Source of the DNA: Streptomyces sp. SLBN-31
GTDB taxonomy: Bacteria; Actinomycetota; Actinomycetes; Streptomycetales; Streptomycetaceae
DNA length: 64,000 nucleotides
Assembly: GCF_006715395.1 (NCBI RefSeq)
Contig: NZ_VFNC01000001.1
Span: 558,001-622,000, forward strand
Direction of reading: 5' to 3'
The notes beneath the pieces were generated by a model that was given only the letters and a program-made list of their open reading frames with translations, searched no databases and was not told the origin of the DNA. Shown one piece after another: positions 25,783 to 34,029 of this stretch. The position numbers and the translations under genes are program-made. The first letter of the stretch is position 1. Each line of letters opens with the position of its first letter.

Positions 25783-26640
25783 GTGCGCATCGACCTGCAC
25801 ACCCACTCCACGGCCTCCGACGGTACGGACACCCCCGCCGAACTCGTGCGCAACGCCGCCGCGGCCGGGCTGGACGTCGTCGCGCTGACCGACCACGACA
25901 CCACCCGCGGGCACGTCGAGGCCACCGCCGCGCTGCCCGCGGGCCTCACGCTCGTGACCGGGGCCGAGCTGTCCTGCCGTGTCGACGGCGTCTCCATGCA
26001 CATGCTCGCCTACCTCTTCGACCCCGAGGAGCCGGCCCTGCTCGCCGAGCGCGAGCTCGTGCGGGACAACCGGGTGCCCCGCGCCCAGGGCATGGTCGCC
26101 CGGCTCAACGAGCTCGGCGTGCCGGTCACCTGGGAGCAGGTGCGGCGGATCGCCGGGGACGGGTCGGTCGGACGGCCGCACGTCGCCACCGCCCTCGTCG
26201 AACTGGGCGTGGTGGCGACGGTGAGCGACGCGTTCACCCCCGAGTGGCTGGCCGACGGCGGCCGGGCCTTCGTCGAGAAGCACGAGACCGACCCCTTCGA
26301 GGCGATCCGGCTGGTCAAGGCCGCGGGCGGGGTCACTGTCTTCGCGCACCCGGGCGCCAGCAAGCGTGGCCGTACCGTGCCCGAGGCGACGATCGCCGAG
26401 ATGGCCGCCGCCGGACTCGACGGCATCGAGGTCGAGCACATGGACCACGACCCCGACACCCGGGCGCGGCTGCGGGGTCTGGCGCGGGAACTCGGGCTGC
26501 TCGTCACCGGGTCCAGCGACTACCACGGCAGCCGCAAGACGTGTGTCCTCGGCGAGTACACGACCGACCCCGAGGTGTACGGCGAGATCACGCGGCGGGC
26601 GACCGGGGCGTTCCCCGTTCCCGGGACCGGCGGGGCCTGA
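25783..26640 (+). CDS. PHP-domain phosphoesterase (RNase AM/YciV-like)
   Basis: This is a 285-residue metal-dependent phosphoesterase. The PHP metal motifs are in place: RIDLHTHSTASDGT (H6, H8), ALTDHDTTRGH, GAELSCR, VFAHPG, and the late GSSDYHG. The family includes 5'-3' exonucleases acting on short RNAs and nucleoside 3',5'-bisphosphate phosphatases. The GTG start follows GGAG. It lies 109 nt after the DUF6758 gene and 47 nt before marC, all on one strand, so a three-gene transcript is possible. Confidence 0.9.
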   Translation: MRIDLHTHSTASDGTDTPAELVRNAAAAGLDVVALTDHDTTRGHVEATAALPAGLTLVTGAELSCRVDGVSMHMLAYLFDPEEPALLAERELVRDNRVPRAQGMVARLNELGVPVTWEQVRRIAGDGSVGRPHVATALVELGVVATVSDAFTPEWLADGGRAFVEKHETDPFEAIRLVKAAGGVTVFAHPGASKRGRTVPEATIAEMAAAGLDGIEVEHMDHDPDTRARLRGLARELGLLVTGSSDYHGSRKTCVLGEYTTDPEVYGEITRRATGAFPVPGTGGA

Positions 26641-26687
26641 GCACCACCCCGCCTCCCCGCTCACCCTCGTCACTCAGCTAGGCCCTC

Positions 26688-27293
26688 ATGTTCGACCTCG
26701 CCGTCTTCGGCTCCCTGTTCTTGACCCTTTTCGTCATCATGGATCCCCCCGGGATCACCCCGATCTTCCTCGCCCTGACCGCCGGGCGCCCCGGCAAGGT
26801 GCAGAAGCGCATGGCCTTCCAGGCCGTCTGCGTGGCGGGCGGGGTCATCGCCGTCTTCGGGGTCCTCGGCCACCAGATCCTCGACTACCTGCACGTCTCG
26901 GTGCCCGCGCTGATGATCGCGGGCGGGCTGCTGCTCCTGCTGATCGCGCTGGACCTGCTCACCGGCAAGACCGACGAACCGAAGCAGACCAAGGACGTCA
27001 ACGTCGCCCTCGTACCGCTGGGCATGCCACTGCTGGCCGGACCCGGCGCGATCGTGTCCGTCATCCTCGCCGTGCAGAAGGCCGACAGCATGGCCACGCA
27101 GGTGTCGGTGTGGTGCGCGATCCTCGCGATCCACGTCGTGCTGTGGCTGGTCATGCGCTACTCGCTGCTGATCATCCGGATCATCAAGGACGGTGGCGTC
27201 GTCCTCGTGACACGGCTCGCGGGCATGATGCTGTCCGCCATCGCCGTGCAGCAGATCATCAACGGGGTCACGCAGGTGATCAAGGGCGCCTGA
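26688..27293 (+). CDS. MarC-family integral membrane protein
   Basis: This is a 201-residue protein with six membrane helices. The MarC/UPF0056 signatures MDPPGITPIFLAL near the N-terminus and PLGMPLLAGPGAI in the middle are both present. Despite its name the family is not clearly linked to drug resistance; the function is unknown. The ATG at 26688 is 47 nt after the PHP gene. A perfect 15-bp terminator follows 14 nt after the stop. Confidence 0.88.
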   Translation: MFDLAVFGSLFLTLFVIMDPPGITPIFLALTAGRPGKVQKRMAFQAVCVAGGVIAVFGVLGHQILDYLHVSVPALMIAGGLLLLLIALDLLTGKTDEPKQTKDVNVALVPLGMPLLAGPGAIVSVILAVQKADSMATQVSVWCAILAIHVVLWLVMRYSLLIIRIIKDGGVVLVTRLAGMMLSAIAVQQIINGVTQVIKGA

Positions 27294-27307
27294 GCCCCGT
27301 AAGCGCA

Positions 27308-27343
27308 AAGCCCCTGTACGGCGTCAGTGCCGTACAGGGGCTT
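27308..27343. terminator. bidirectional terminator after marC
   Basis: AAGCCCCTGTACGGC (27308-27322) and GCCGTACAGGGGCTT (27329-27343) pair perfectly over 15 bp around GTCAGT. It lies between marC and the convergent small gene. Confidence 0.9.
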
Positions 27344-27376
27344 CGAAGCTTCGGCGGTGATCCGCGTCAGTGTCTG

Positions 27377-27529
27377 TTACAAGGCCGTGGTGTCGGCCGG
27401 ACGGATCCAGAGTCGCTGCCCGATGGCGGCGGCCTGCTGGACGATTCGGTTGACGGAGGCGGCATCCACGACGGTGCTGTCCACGGGCGTTCCGTCGACC
27501 TCGTCGAGTCGCATGATTTCGAAGCGCAT
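27377..27529 (-). CDS. 50-residue conserved small protein
   Basis: This short gene was found by reading the minus strand. ATG at 27529 follows GGGAGAGG and the stop TAA is at 27377. The product begins MRFEIMRLDEVDGTPVDSTV, continues through ASVNRIVQQAAAIGQ, and ends in LWIRPADTTAL. Codon third positions are GC-rich as in real genes, and the terminator at 27308-27343 is correctly placed to end its transcript. The charged, compact sequence suggests a small cytoplasmic protein. The function is unknown. Confidence 0.75.
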   Translation of the reverse strand: MRFEIMRLDEVDGTPVDSTVVDAASVNRIVQQAAAIGQRLWIRPADTTAL

Positions 27530-27702
27530 GGCCTCTCCCTTCGTCTCGTGGTTCTGATTCAGTCAACGGGCTGCGTGTTACAAACATTCCCTACGCTAAG
27601 GAAATTTTTCGAACAGCTAACTACTAGCCGGTAAGGGACCGTCGAGACGGCTGGACGAGACCGACCGGGACCGGTTGTGTTCGCAGCGTGACCGCCGGGA
27701 CA
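27530..27702. promoter_or_regulatory. AT-rich divergent promoter region
   Basis: The tract around 27575-27625 is much more AT-rich than its surroundings (for example GGAAATTTTTCGAAC). On the minus strand TAGCGT (complement 27593-27598) could be the -10 of the small gene. No clear -35 is seen. Confidence 0.4.
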
Positions 27703-28605
27703 ATGGAGGCGATGAACGACGACCTCGCGGCCCTCAGTGCCCGCATCGACCGCACCAACGAGCTGCTGCAGCGCATGCTCGCCGAGGTGGCGAAGACGCC
27801 CTCGACGCATGCGATCTTCGTCGACGCGGGATACCTGTACGCGGCCGCGGGGCGCCTGGTCGCCGGGACGGAGGACCGCCGTGCCTTCGACCTCGACGCC
27901 GAGGGCCTGATCGAGGCACTCATCGACCGGGCCCGCACGATCTTCGCGGACAGCCGGCTGCTGCGCGTCTACTGGTACGACGGCGCGAGACGCCGCATCC
28001 ACACTGCCGAGCAGCAGTCGATCGCCGAGCTCCCCGACGTCAAGGTCCGGCTGGGCAACCTCAACGCCAACAACCAGCAGAAGGGCGTCGACTCACTGAT
28101 CCGGACCGACCTGGAGTCCCTGGCCCGGCACCGCGCGATCAGCGACGCGGCACTGCTGGGCGGCGACGAGGACCTGGTGTCGGCGGTCGAGGCGGCGCAG
28201 GGGTACGGCGCCCGGGTCCACCTGTGGGGCATCGAGGCACCCGAGGGCCGCAACCAGGCCGAGCCCCTGCTCTGGGAGGTCGACAGCCAGCGCACCCTCG
28301 ACCTCGACTTCTTCAAGCCCTACGTCGCCCGGCGCACCGCCCCCGCCTACGAGGCCGGCACCACCCGGCCGACCCGCGAGAACGTCCGCTTCGTCGGCGC
28401 GCAGATCGCCGCGAAGTGGCTGGCGGCCCGGGGGCGGGAATCGCTGGTCGAGCTGCTGCCCGGGCATCCGTACCTGCCGGGCTCGGTGGACCAGGACCTG
28501 CTGGTCGAGGCCGAGGGCCTGCTGCAGTACTCGCTGCGCGGGCAGGCGGATCTGCGGCGGGCGCTGCGGGACGGGTTCTGGGACCACCTGCAGACGCAGT
28601 ACTAG
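27703..28605 (+). CDS. NYN-domain protein (PIN-like ribonuclease family)
   Basis: This protein of about 300 residues begins with a coiled-coil segment (ALSARIDRTNELLQRMLAEV). A NYN/PIN-like nuclease domain follows with acidic residues in IFVDAGYLYAA, YWYDGARRR, GVDSLIRTDLESLA and LGGDEDLVSAV, the usual metal-binding positions. The C-terminal part resembles the OST-HTH-adjacent region of LabA-like proteins. RNA cleavage is inferred. Starts at 27688 (GTG), 27703 and 27712 (ATG) are all possible, none with a convincing Shine-Dalgarno. Its TAG stop overlaps the stop of the convergent hydrolase. Confidence 0.82.
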   Translation: MEAMNDDLAALSARIDRTNELLQRMLAEVAKTPSTHAIFVDAGYLYAAAGRLVAGTEDRRAFDLDAEGLIEALIDRARTIFADSRLLRVYWYDGARRRIHTAEQQSIAELPDVKVRLGNLNANNQQKGVDSLIRTDLESLARHRAISDAALLGGDEDLVSAVEAAQGYGARVHLWGIEAPEGRNQAEPLLWEVDSQRTLDLDFFKPYVARRTAPAYEAGTTRPTRENVRFVGAQIAAKWLAARGRESLVELLPGHPYLPGSVDQDLLVEAEGLLQYSLRGQADLRRALRDGFWDHLQTQY

Positions 28606-29501
28606 CCGACGCCGCTCCCGCCCTGGGCGGCGCCCGTCCCGTCCCAGAAGTCGGCGAACGCGCGGGCCGTTTCGAGGGGCCTGTCGGTGTTCGGGGAGTG
28701 CTCGGCGCCCTCGATGACCGTGCGGTGGGCGCGCAGCCTCTGGGCCATGTCGTCCAGGAGCGGCACGGGCCAGGTGTCGTCGCGCTCTCCCGACAGGACG
28801 TGGAAGGGCAGCGGCACGGCGGCGAGTTCCGCCACACGGTCCGGCTCGACGCACAACTGGCGGCCCGTGGCGAGGAGTTGGGCGGGCTTGTTGCCGAGCC
28901 AGCGGCGCCGCAGGTCCTCCTGGTCGTCCAGACCGGCGTCGAGCTCGCCGGTGTCGGTCTCCTCGGGCGCCTCCATCGCCTGGATCGCCTCCCACACCTC
29001 GGCCATCGACATCACGGCGAGGGCGTCGCGCAGCAGCTTGACCCGCTGCTGCTGGGAGGCGGAGATGTGCCCGGGGCCGGAGGCCATGAGGGTGAGCGAG
29101 CGGAAGGGGGAGTGGTCCAGCAGGACGGCCGCCCGGGCGATCTGCCCTCCGAGGGAGTGGCCCACGAGGTGGAGCGGCGTGCCCAGGGCGGCGGCCTGCG
29201 CGAGGACGTCCTGCGCCAACTCGCTCTGCGCGTAGGCCGACTCGTCGTGTTCCGGGCCGTCGGACTCGTACTGCCCCCGCCCGTCCACGGCGACGGTCCG
29301 GTAGCCGCGGGCCGCGAGGGGCGCCTGCAGGGGGTTGAAGTCCTCCTTGCTTCCGGTGAAGCCGGGAAGCAGCAGAACGGTGCCCTTCTCGGCAACGCCG
29401 GCCGCAACGGGCGCATCCACGACGGCGAACTCCCCACGCCCGGTACGCAGGTCATACGCACGGGCACCGGGCGGCGGGGTGAAGGACGGAGGCCTGCTCA
29501 T
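28602..29501 (-). CDS. alpha/beta hydrolase
   Basis: This is a 299-residue hydrolase. It has the oxyanion region LLLPGFTGSKEDF, the nucleophile elbow GHSLGGQ, a loop with the acidic residue in SGERDDTWP, and the C-terminal catalytic His in EGAEHSPNTDRP. It is cytoplasmic, with no signal peptide; the substrate is unknown. The ATG at 29501 is the only sensible start; the open frame continues upstream into Pro-rich low-complexity sequence that is a compositional shadow. A possible GATAAC -10 lies 9 nt before the ATG. Confidence 0.88.
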   Translation of the reverse strand: MSRPPSFTPPPGARAYDLRTGRGEFAVVDAPVAAGVAEKGTVLLLPGFTGSKEDFNPLQAPLAARGYRTVAVDGRGQYESDGPEHDESAYAQSELAQDVLAQAAALGTPLHLVGHSLGGQIARAAVLLDHSPFRSLTLMASGPGHISASQQQRVKLLRDALAVMSMAEVWEAIQAMEAPEETDTGELDAGLDDQEDLRRRWLGNKPAQLLATGRQLCVEPDRVAELAAVPLPFHVLSGERDDTWPVPLLDDMAQRLRAHRTVIEGAEHSPNTDRPLETARAFADFWDGTGAAQGGSGVG

Positions 29502-29982
29502 AGGGGTGAGGTTATCCGGCCGGGGGGAGGGGGCGGGGAGGCGGGCGGGGTGGGGTGCCGGGTCCGGGTCGCGGGGGTGTGCTGCGTGCCGGGTCCGGGT
29601 CGCGGGGTGTGCTGGGCGTGGGGCGGCCGCTCGTGGTGTCGCGGGCTGGGTGTCGCGGTGCGGCGGGAGCGGGCTGCTTGCCCGGCGTGTGTTGGCCGTG
29701 GGCTGGGCGCTGGGGGTGTGGCGGCGGGCTGAGTGCCGCGGGGCGGGGGAGCAGGGTGCTTGCCCGGGTGTGCTGGGCGCGGGCTGTGCGCAGGGGTGTG
29801 GCGGGCCGGGCGCGGCGGTCCCGGCCGGAGCGGGCTGCTTGCCCGGGTGTGCCGCACGGGTCGGCCGCCGGGGGCTGTGGTGCCCGCGGGGTGGAGACGC
29901 CGACGGCCAGGGCGCCCGCGGGGTGGAGACGCCGACGGCCCGGGCCACGTGATGTGGGCCGGGCCGTCGGGTGGGTGAGCGG
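29502..29982. other. G-rich low-complexity spacer with G-quadruplex motif and short repeats
   Basis: 481 nt without a credible gene. The plus strand is extremely G/T-skewed. At 29522-29555 runs of 6, 5, 4, 2, 3, 4 and 4 G are separated by single bases, a strong G-quadruplex motif just upstream of the hydrolase start. Imperfect repeats of GGGTCCGGGTCGCGGGG and of GTGTGCTGGGC follow. A 27-nt unit occurs at 29882-29908 and again at 29914-29940. Open frames here are Gly/Arg-rich noise. Confidence 0.75.
29934..29968 (-). terminator. terminator hairpin after the DEAD-box helicase gene
   Basis: GACGGCCCGGGCCAC (29934-29948) pairs with the complementary arm at 29954-29968 with one mismatch. It lies 15 nt past the helicase stop. 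Confidence 0.75.
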
Positions 29983-32859
29983 TCAGCTCTCCGTGGGCTC
30001 CGCGGTGGCCGCCACCTTGCGGGTGCGGCGCGTCCTGGGCTTGGCCTCGGCCGCGTCGGCGGGAGCCTCGGCGGACGCCGCGGCCTTCCGCGTGCGCGTC
30101 CGGGGCTTGGGCTCCGGTTCCTCGGAGGCCTGGGCCGGGATCTCGGCCGCGACGGCCTTCTTGCGGGTGCGGCGCGGCTTGGCCTCGGCGGCCTCCGCCG
30201 TGTCGACGGCGGTCTCCGCGGCGGCCGCGGCCTTGCGGGTGCGCGTGCGCGGCTTGGCCTCGGCGGCCTCGGGCGCCGTGCCGGCCTCGACCGACTCGGC
30301 GGCCTTGCGCGTACGCCGACGGGGCGCGGCCTCGGCGGTCTCGGCCGGAGCCTCGGCCGCCACGGCCTTCCTGCGGGTGCGCGGCTTGGTCTCCACGCCC
30401 TCCGTCTCGAGCGCCGTCTCCGCGGTCGCCGCCGCCTTGCGCGTACGGGTACGCGGCTTGGCCTCGGCGCCTTCCGCCGTGTCGACGGCCGCCACCGCGG
30501 CCTTACGGGCGCGGGTGCGCGGCTTGGCGTCCGGCTCGTCGGCGGCCTGCGCCGGGATCTCGGCCGAGACCTCGGCCACGGCGGCCTTCTTGCGCGTACG
30601 GGTACGCGGCTTGGCCTCGACGGCCTCCGCCGTGTCGACGGCGGTCTCCGCGGCGGCCGCAGCCTTGCGGGTGCGCGTGCGCGGCTTGGCCTCCACGGCC
30701 TCCGCCGTGTCGACCGGAGCCTCCACCGCAGCCGCCGTCTTGCGCGTGCGGGTACGCGGCTTCGGCTCCGTGGCCTCGGCGGTGTCCGCGAGCGGCTCGG
30801 CGGCCGTGGCCTTCTTGCGGGTGCGGCGCGGCTTGGCCTCGACGGCTTCCGCCGTGTCGACGGCGGTCTCCGCGGCGGCCGCCGCCTTGCGCGTACGGGT
30901 GCGCGGCTTGGCGTCGGCGGCCTCCGCCGTCTCTGCGACCGTCTCCGTGCTCGCCGCGGCCTTGCGGGTACGGCGGCGCGCGGTGGTCTGCGTCGCCTCC
31001 GGGGCCGACTCGGTCGCCGGAGCCCCCTCGGCCGTGTCCAGCGCGGTCTCCGCGGCTGCCGTCGCCTTGCGCGTACGACGACGCGGCTTGGCCTCCGACG
31101 CCTCGGGCTCCGCGACCGCCGGGGCCGGGGTCTCGGCGACGGTCGTCTCCGCCGAAACCACCGTCGGCTCCGCGGACTTGCGGGTGCGGCGGCGGCGCGG
31201 CTTCGCCGCGCTCTCCGCAGCGCCGTCCAAGGTGGGGCCCTCGGCGGTCTCCACGGCGGACTCGGCGGCCGTCGCGGCCTGCGTGGGCGTGGTCTCCGGA
31301 GCCGTCGCCGTGGCGGTCAGCGGCTCCTGGGACGCCCCGCTGCGGGTGCGGCGACGTCGGCGCGGGGTACGGGTACCCGTGGCCTCCTCGGGCGCGGTGA
31401 CCTCGGCCGGGGCCGTCGTCTCCGACGTGACCGCGTCGTCCGTCAGCGCCCCGCCGCGCGTACGACGGCGCCGTCGCGGCGTACGCGCCGGACGCTCACG
31501 GTCGGCGGAGTGGGACTCGCCCCGGCCGCCCCGGTCGCCACCCCGGCCACCGCGACCGCGCGCACCGCGGCCGCCGGTCTCACCCAGGTCCTCGAGCTCC
31601 TCCGCGTCGAGACCCGCGCGCGTGCGCTCGGCACGCGGCAGGACACCCTTGGTGCCGGCGGGGATGCTCAGCTCCTCGTAGAGGTGCGGGGAGGTGGAGT
31701 ACGTCTCCGGCGGGTCGTTGAAGTTCAGCTCCAGCGCCTTGTTGATCAGCTGCCAGCGCGGGATGTCGTCCCAGTCGACCAGCGTGATCGCCGTGCCCTT
31801 CGCACCCGCGCGGCCCGTACGGCCGATGCGGTGCAGGTACGTCTTCTCCTCTTCCGGCGACTGGTAGTTGATGACGTGCGTCACGCCCTCGACGTCGATG
31901 CCGCGCGCGGCGACGTCGGTGCAGACGAGGACGTCCACCTTGCCGTTGCGGAAGGCGCGCAGCGCCTGCTCACGGGCGCCCTGTCCGAGGTCGCCGTGGA
32001 CCGCTCCGGCGGCGAAGCCGCGCTGCTTGAGCTGGTCGGCGAGGTCGGCCGCGGTGCGCTTCGTACGGCAGAAGACCATGGCCAGGCCCCGGCCCTCGGC
32101 CTGCAGGATGCGCGCGACCATCTCGGGCTTGTCCATGTTGTGCGCGCGGTAGACGAACTGCGCGGTGTTCGCGACCGTCTTGCCCTCGTCGTCCGGCGCG
32201 GTGGCGCGGATGTGCGTGGGCTGCGACATGTAGCGGCGCGCGAGACCGATGACCGCGCCCGGCATGGTCGCCGAGAACAGCATGGTCTGGCGGCGGGCCG
32301 GCAGCAGGTTGATGATCTTCTCGACGTCGGGCAGGAAGCCCAGGTCGAGCATCTCGTCGGCCTCGTCGAGGACGAGCGCCTTGATGTGGCTGAGGTTGAG
32401 CTTCTTCTGGCCCGCGAGGTCCAGCAGCCGGCCCGGGGTGCCGACGACCACGTCGACGCCCTGCTTCAGGGCCTCGACCTGGGGCTCGTAGGCCCGGCCG
32501 CCGTAGATGGCGAGAACGCGTACGTTGCGCACCTTGCCCGCGGTCAGCAGGTCGTTGGTGACCTGCGTGCACAGCTCGCGCGTGGGGACGACGACGAGGG
32601 CCTGCGGGGTGTCGGTGAGGTCCTCGGGCTTCGCGCGGCCCGCCTCCACGTCCGCGGGGACGGTGACGCGCTCGAGGAGCGGGAGGCCGAAGCCCAGCGT
32701 CTTGCCGGTGCCGGTCTTGGCCTGGCCGATGACGTCCGTGCCGGAGAGGGCGACGGGGAGGGTCATCTCCTGGATGGGGAAGGGGTTGATGATGCCGACG
32801 GCCTCGAGGGCCTCGGCGGTCTCGGGAAGGATTCCGAGATCTCTGAACGTCGTAGTCAG
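29983..32859 (-). CDS. DEAD-box RNA helicase with long basic repeat tail
   Basis: This protein has about 958 residues. The helicase core occupies residues 1-430: Q motif PFPIQEM, AKTGTGKT (47-54), PTRE, DEAD (164-167), SAT (195-197) and HRIGRTGR (342-349). The remaining ~500 residues are a low-complexity tail with 18 basic units of the form KPRTRTRKA separated by Ala/Glu/Thr-rich linkers, like eukaryotic H1 tails. It unwinds RNA; the tail probably binds RNA or DNA. The family N-terminus (TTTFRDLGI) suggests CTG at 32859 as start, 7 nt after GAGG. The nearest ATG is at 32958 and would add 33 atypical residues. Confidence 0.9.
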   Translation of the reverse strand: MTTTFRDLGILPETAEALEAVGIINPFPIQEMTLPVALSGTDVIGQAKTGTGKTLGFGLPLLERVTVPADVEAGRAKPEDLTDTPQALVVVPTRELCTQVTNDLLTAGKVRNVRVLAIYGGRAYEPQVEALKQGVDVVVGTPGRLLDLAGQKKLNLSHIKALVLDEADEMLDLGFLPDVEKIINLLPARRQTMLFSATMPGAVIGLARRYMSQPTHIRATAPDDEGKTVANTAQFVYRAHNMDKPEMVARILQAEGRGLAMVFCRTKRTAADLADQLKQRGFAAGAVHGDLGQGAREQALRAFRNGKVDVLVCTDVAARGIDVEGVTHVINYQSPEEEKTYLHRIGRTGRAGAKGTAITLVDWDDIPRWQLINKALELNFNDPPETYSTSPHLYEELSIPAGTKGVLPRAERTRAGLDAEELEDLGETGGRGARGRGGRGGDRGGRGESHSADRERPARTPRRRRRTRGGALTDDAVTSETTAPAEVTAPEEATGTRTPRRRRRTRSGASQEPLTATATAPETTPTQAATAAESAVETAEGPTLDGAAESAAKPRRRRTRKSAEPTVVSAETTVAETPAPAVAEPEASEAKPRRRTRKATAAAETALDTAEGAPATESAPEATQTTARRRTRKAAASTETVAETAEAADAKPRTRTRKAAAAAETAVDTAEAVEAKPRRTRKKATAAEPLADTAEATEPKPRTRTRKTAAAVEAPVDTAEAVEAKPRTRTRKAAAAAETAVDTAEAVEAKPRTRTRKKAAVAEVSAEIPAQAADEPDAKPRTRARKAAVAAVDTAEGAEAKPRTRTRKAAATAETALETEGVETKPRTRRKAVAAEAPAETAEAAPRRRTRKAAESVEAGTAPEAAEAKPRTRTRKAAAAAETAVDTAEAAEAKPRRTRKKAVAAEIPAQASEEPEPKPRTRTRKAAASAEAPADAAEAKPRTRRTRKVAATAEPTES
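30000..31390 (-). repeat. tandem KPRTRTRKA-coding repeats in the helicase tail
   Basis: Eighteen basic motifs (KPRTRTRK, KPRRTRKK, PRRRTRKA variants) recur every 20-35 codons, joined by linkers such as AAAAETAVDTAEAVEA. Several units are nearly identical at the DNA level, which favours slippage or recombination. Confidence 0.88.
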
Positions 32860-33234
32860 GGTGCTGCCTCTTCTGTGTGCGCGGTGCGAGGCGAGCGCGG
32901 GGGTCTTGACGGACCGTGCCGGGGACGTCGGCTGCCTTACGGGATGGCCGTAGGGCACGGGACCACTGCCGACGCTCTAGCGCTCGTACCGCTGAGGGTG
33001 TCCCTCCGGAGGCCGTACGCGATGTGCCGTACGGTTGGGAGGTCTGTCGGGTCGGAGCCGATCGGGCCACCGACCGGGCATCCTCATACGTGCGGCCTGT
33101 CGAGTCCTCGGCAGGCGCATTACCACTGTACCCCGGAATCGCGCACATGCGATGGCCGATTTGGTCACGTAGCCGTCATCACACTGATTGACCAGGGCCT
33201 TCCGCAGCCCGGCGAGCGGACTATTGTGCGCTTC
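32860..33234. promoter_or_regulatory. 375-nt divergent region, helicase leader and ferritin-like promoter
   Basis: No gene is seen. On the minus strand TACAGT near 33120 could be a -10, which would leave a leader of about 250 nt before the helicase, as in cold-inducible helicase mRNAs. The leader includes a CCGTACG/CGTACGG hairpin (33013-33034). On the plus strand TATTGT (33222-33227) ends 7 nt before the ferritin-like start. Confidence 0.4.
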
Positions 33235-33972
33235 ATGACGACGCCTGACAACACCTCTGACGCACCCGCCGAGCACACCGGAGTGGCGGCCCAGGACTGG
33301 GCCACGGCCTCCGCGGAACCGCAGTACCGGGCCGCCGTCGTGGACCTGCTCGGCGCGCTCGCCTACGGCGAACTCGCGGCGTTCGAGCGGCTCGCGGAGG
33401 ACGCGAAACTCGCGCCGACGCTGGCGGACAAGGCGGAGCTGGCGAAGATGGCGTCGGCCGAGTTCCACCACTTCGAGCGGCTGCGCAACCGGCTGACCGA
33501 GATCGGCGAGGAGCCGACCCAGGCGATGGAGCCGTTCGTCGCCGCCCTGGACGGCTTCCACAAGCAGACGGCACCGTCGGACTGGCTGGAGGGGCTGGTC
33601 AAGGCGTACGTCGGTGACTCGATCGCCAGCGACTTCTACCGCGAGGTCGCGGCCCGCCTCGACTCGGACACGCGGGAGCTGGTCCTGGCCGTCCTGGACG
33701 ACACGGGGCACGCGGGGTTCGCGGTGGAGAAGGTGCGCGCCGCCATCGACGCCGATCCGCGGGTCGGCGGCCGACTCGCCTTGTGGGCACGGCGGTTGAT
33801 GGGCGAGGCGCTGTCGCAGTCGCAGCGGGTCGTCGCCGACCGGGACGCGCTGTCCACCATGCTCGTGGGCGGGGTGGCCGACGGGTTCGATCTGGCCGAG
33901 GTGGGGCGCATGTTCTCGCGGATCACCGAGGCGCACACCAAGCGGATGGCCGCGCTGGGACTGGCCGCCTAG
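33235..33972 (+). CDS. ferritin-like fold (MiaE-like) protein
   Basis: This 245-residue all-helical protein has a four-helix bundle with ferritin-like motifs: YGELAAFERLAED, MASAEFHHFERL (ExxH), DSIASDFYREVA and HAGFAVEKV. These could supply diiron ligands, as in the tRNA-hydroxylase MiaE-like group. It is conserved in Streptomyces opposite the DEAD-box helicase. Substrate and metal are unproven. The ATG at 33235 has no Shine-Dalgarno; the -10-like TATTGT 7 nt upstream suggests a leaderless transcript. The open frame extends far upstream antisense to the helicase, which I treat as a shadow. Confidence 0.8.
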   Translation: MTTPDNTSDAPAEHTGVAAQDWATASAEPQYRAAVVDLLGALAYGELAAFERLAEDAKLAPTLADKAELAKMASAEFHHFERLRNRLTEIGEEPTQAMEPFVAALDGFHKQTAPSDWLEGLVKAYVGDSIASDFYREVAARLDSDTRELVLAVLDDTGHAGFAVEKVRAAIDADPRVGGRLALWARRLMGEALSQSQRVVADRDALSTMLVGGVADGFDLAEVGRMFSRITEAHTKRMAALGLAA

Positions 33973-34029
33973 CGCAGGCCCCTGGCGGGGGAGCTCATGG
34001 TGAGCTTCCCCGGCCGTCGTCGGGAGGAT

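Noticed and set aside
28602..29948. Hydrolase reading extended upstream to 29948
   Set aside because: The added 150 residues are Pro/Ala/His repeats from the G-rich spacer; ATG 29501 directly precedes the family N-terminus.
29555..31681. A plus-strand 708-codon frame rich in VSAAAALRVRVRGLAS repeats
   Set aside because: It mirrors the antisense of the KPRTRTRKA repeats in the helicase tail and has no independent start signals.
29971..33972. A 1333-codon plus-strand open frame antisense to the helicase and running into the ferritin-like gene
   Set aside because: The 5' four fifths are the complement of the helicase repeats (Gly/Arg/Leu-rich, no family). Only the last 245 residues are a real protein, with their own start.
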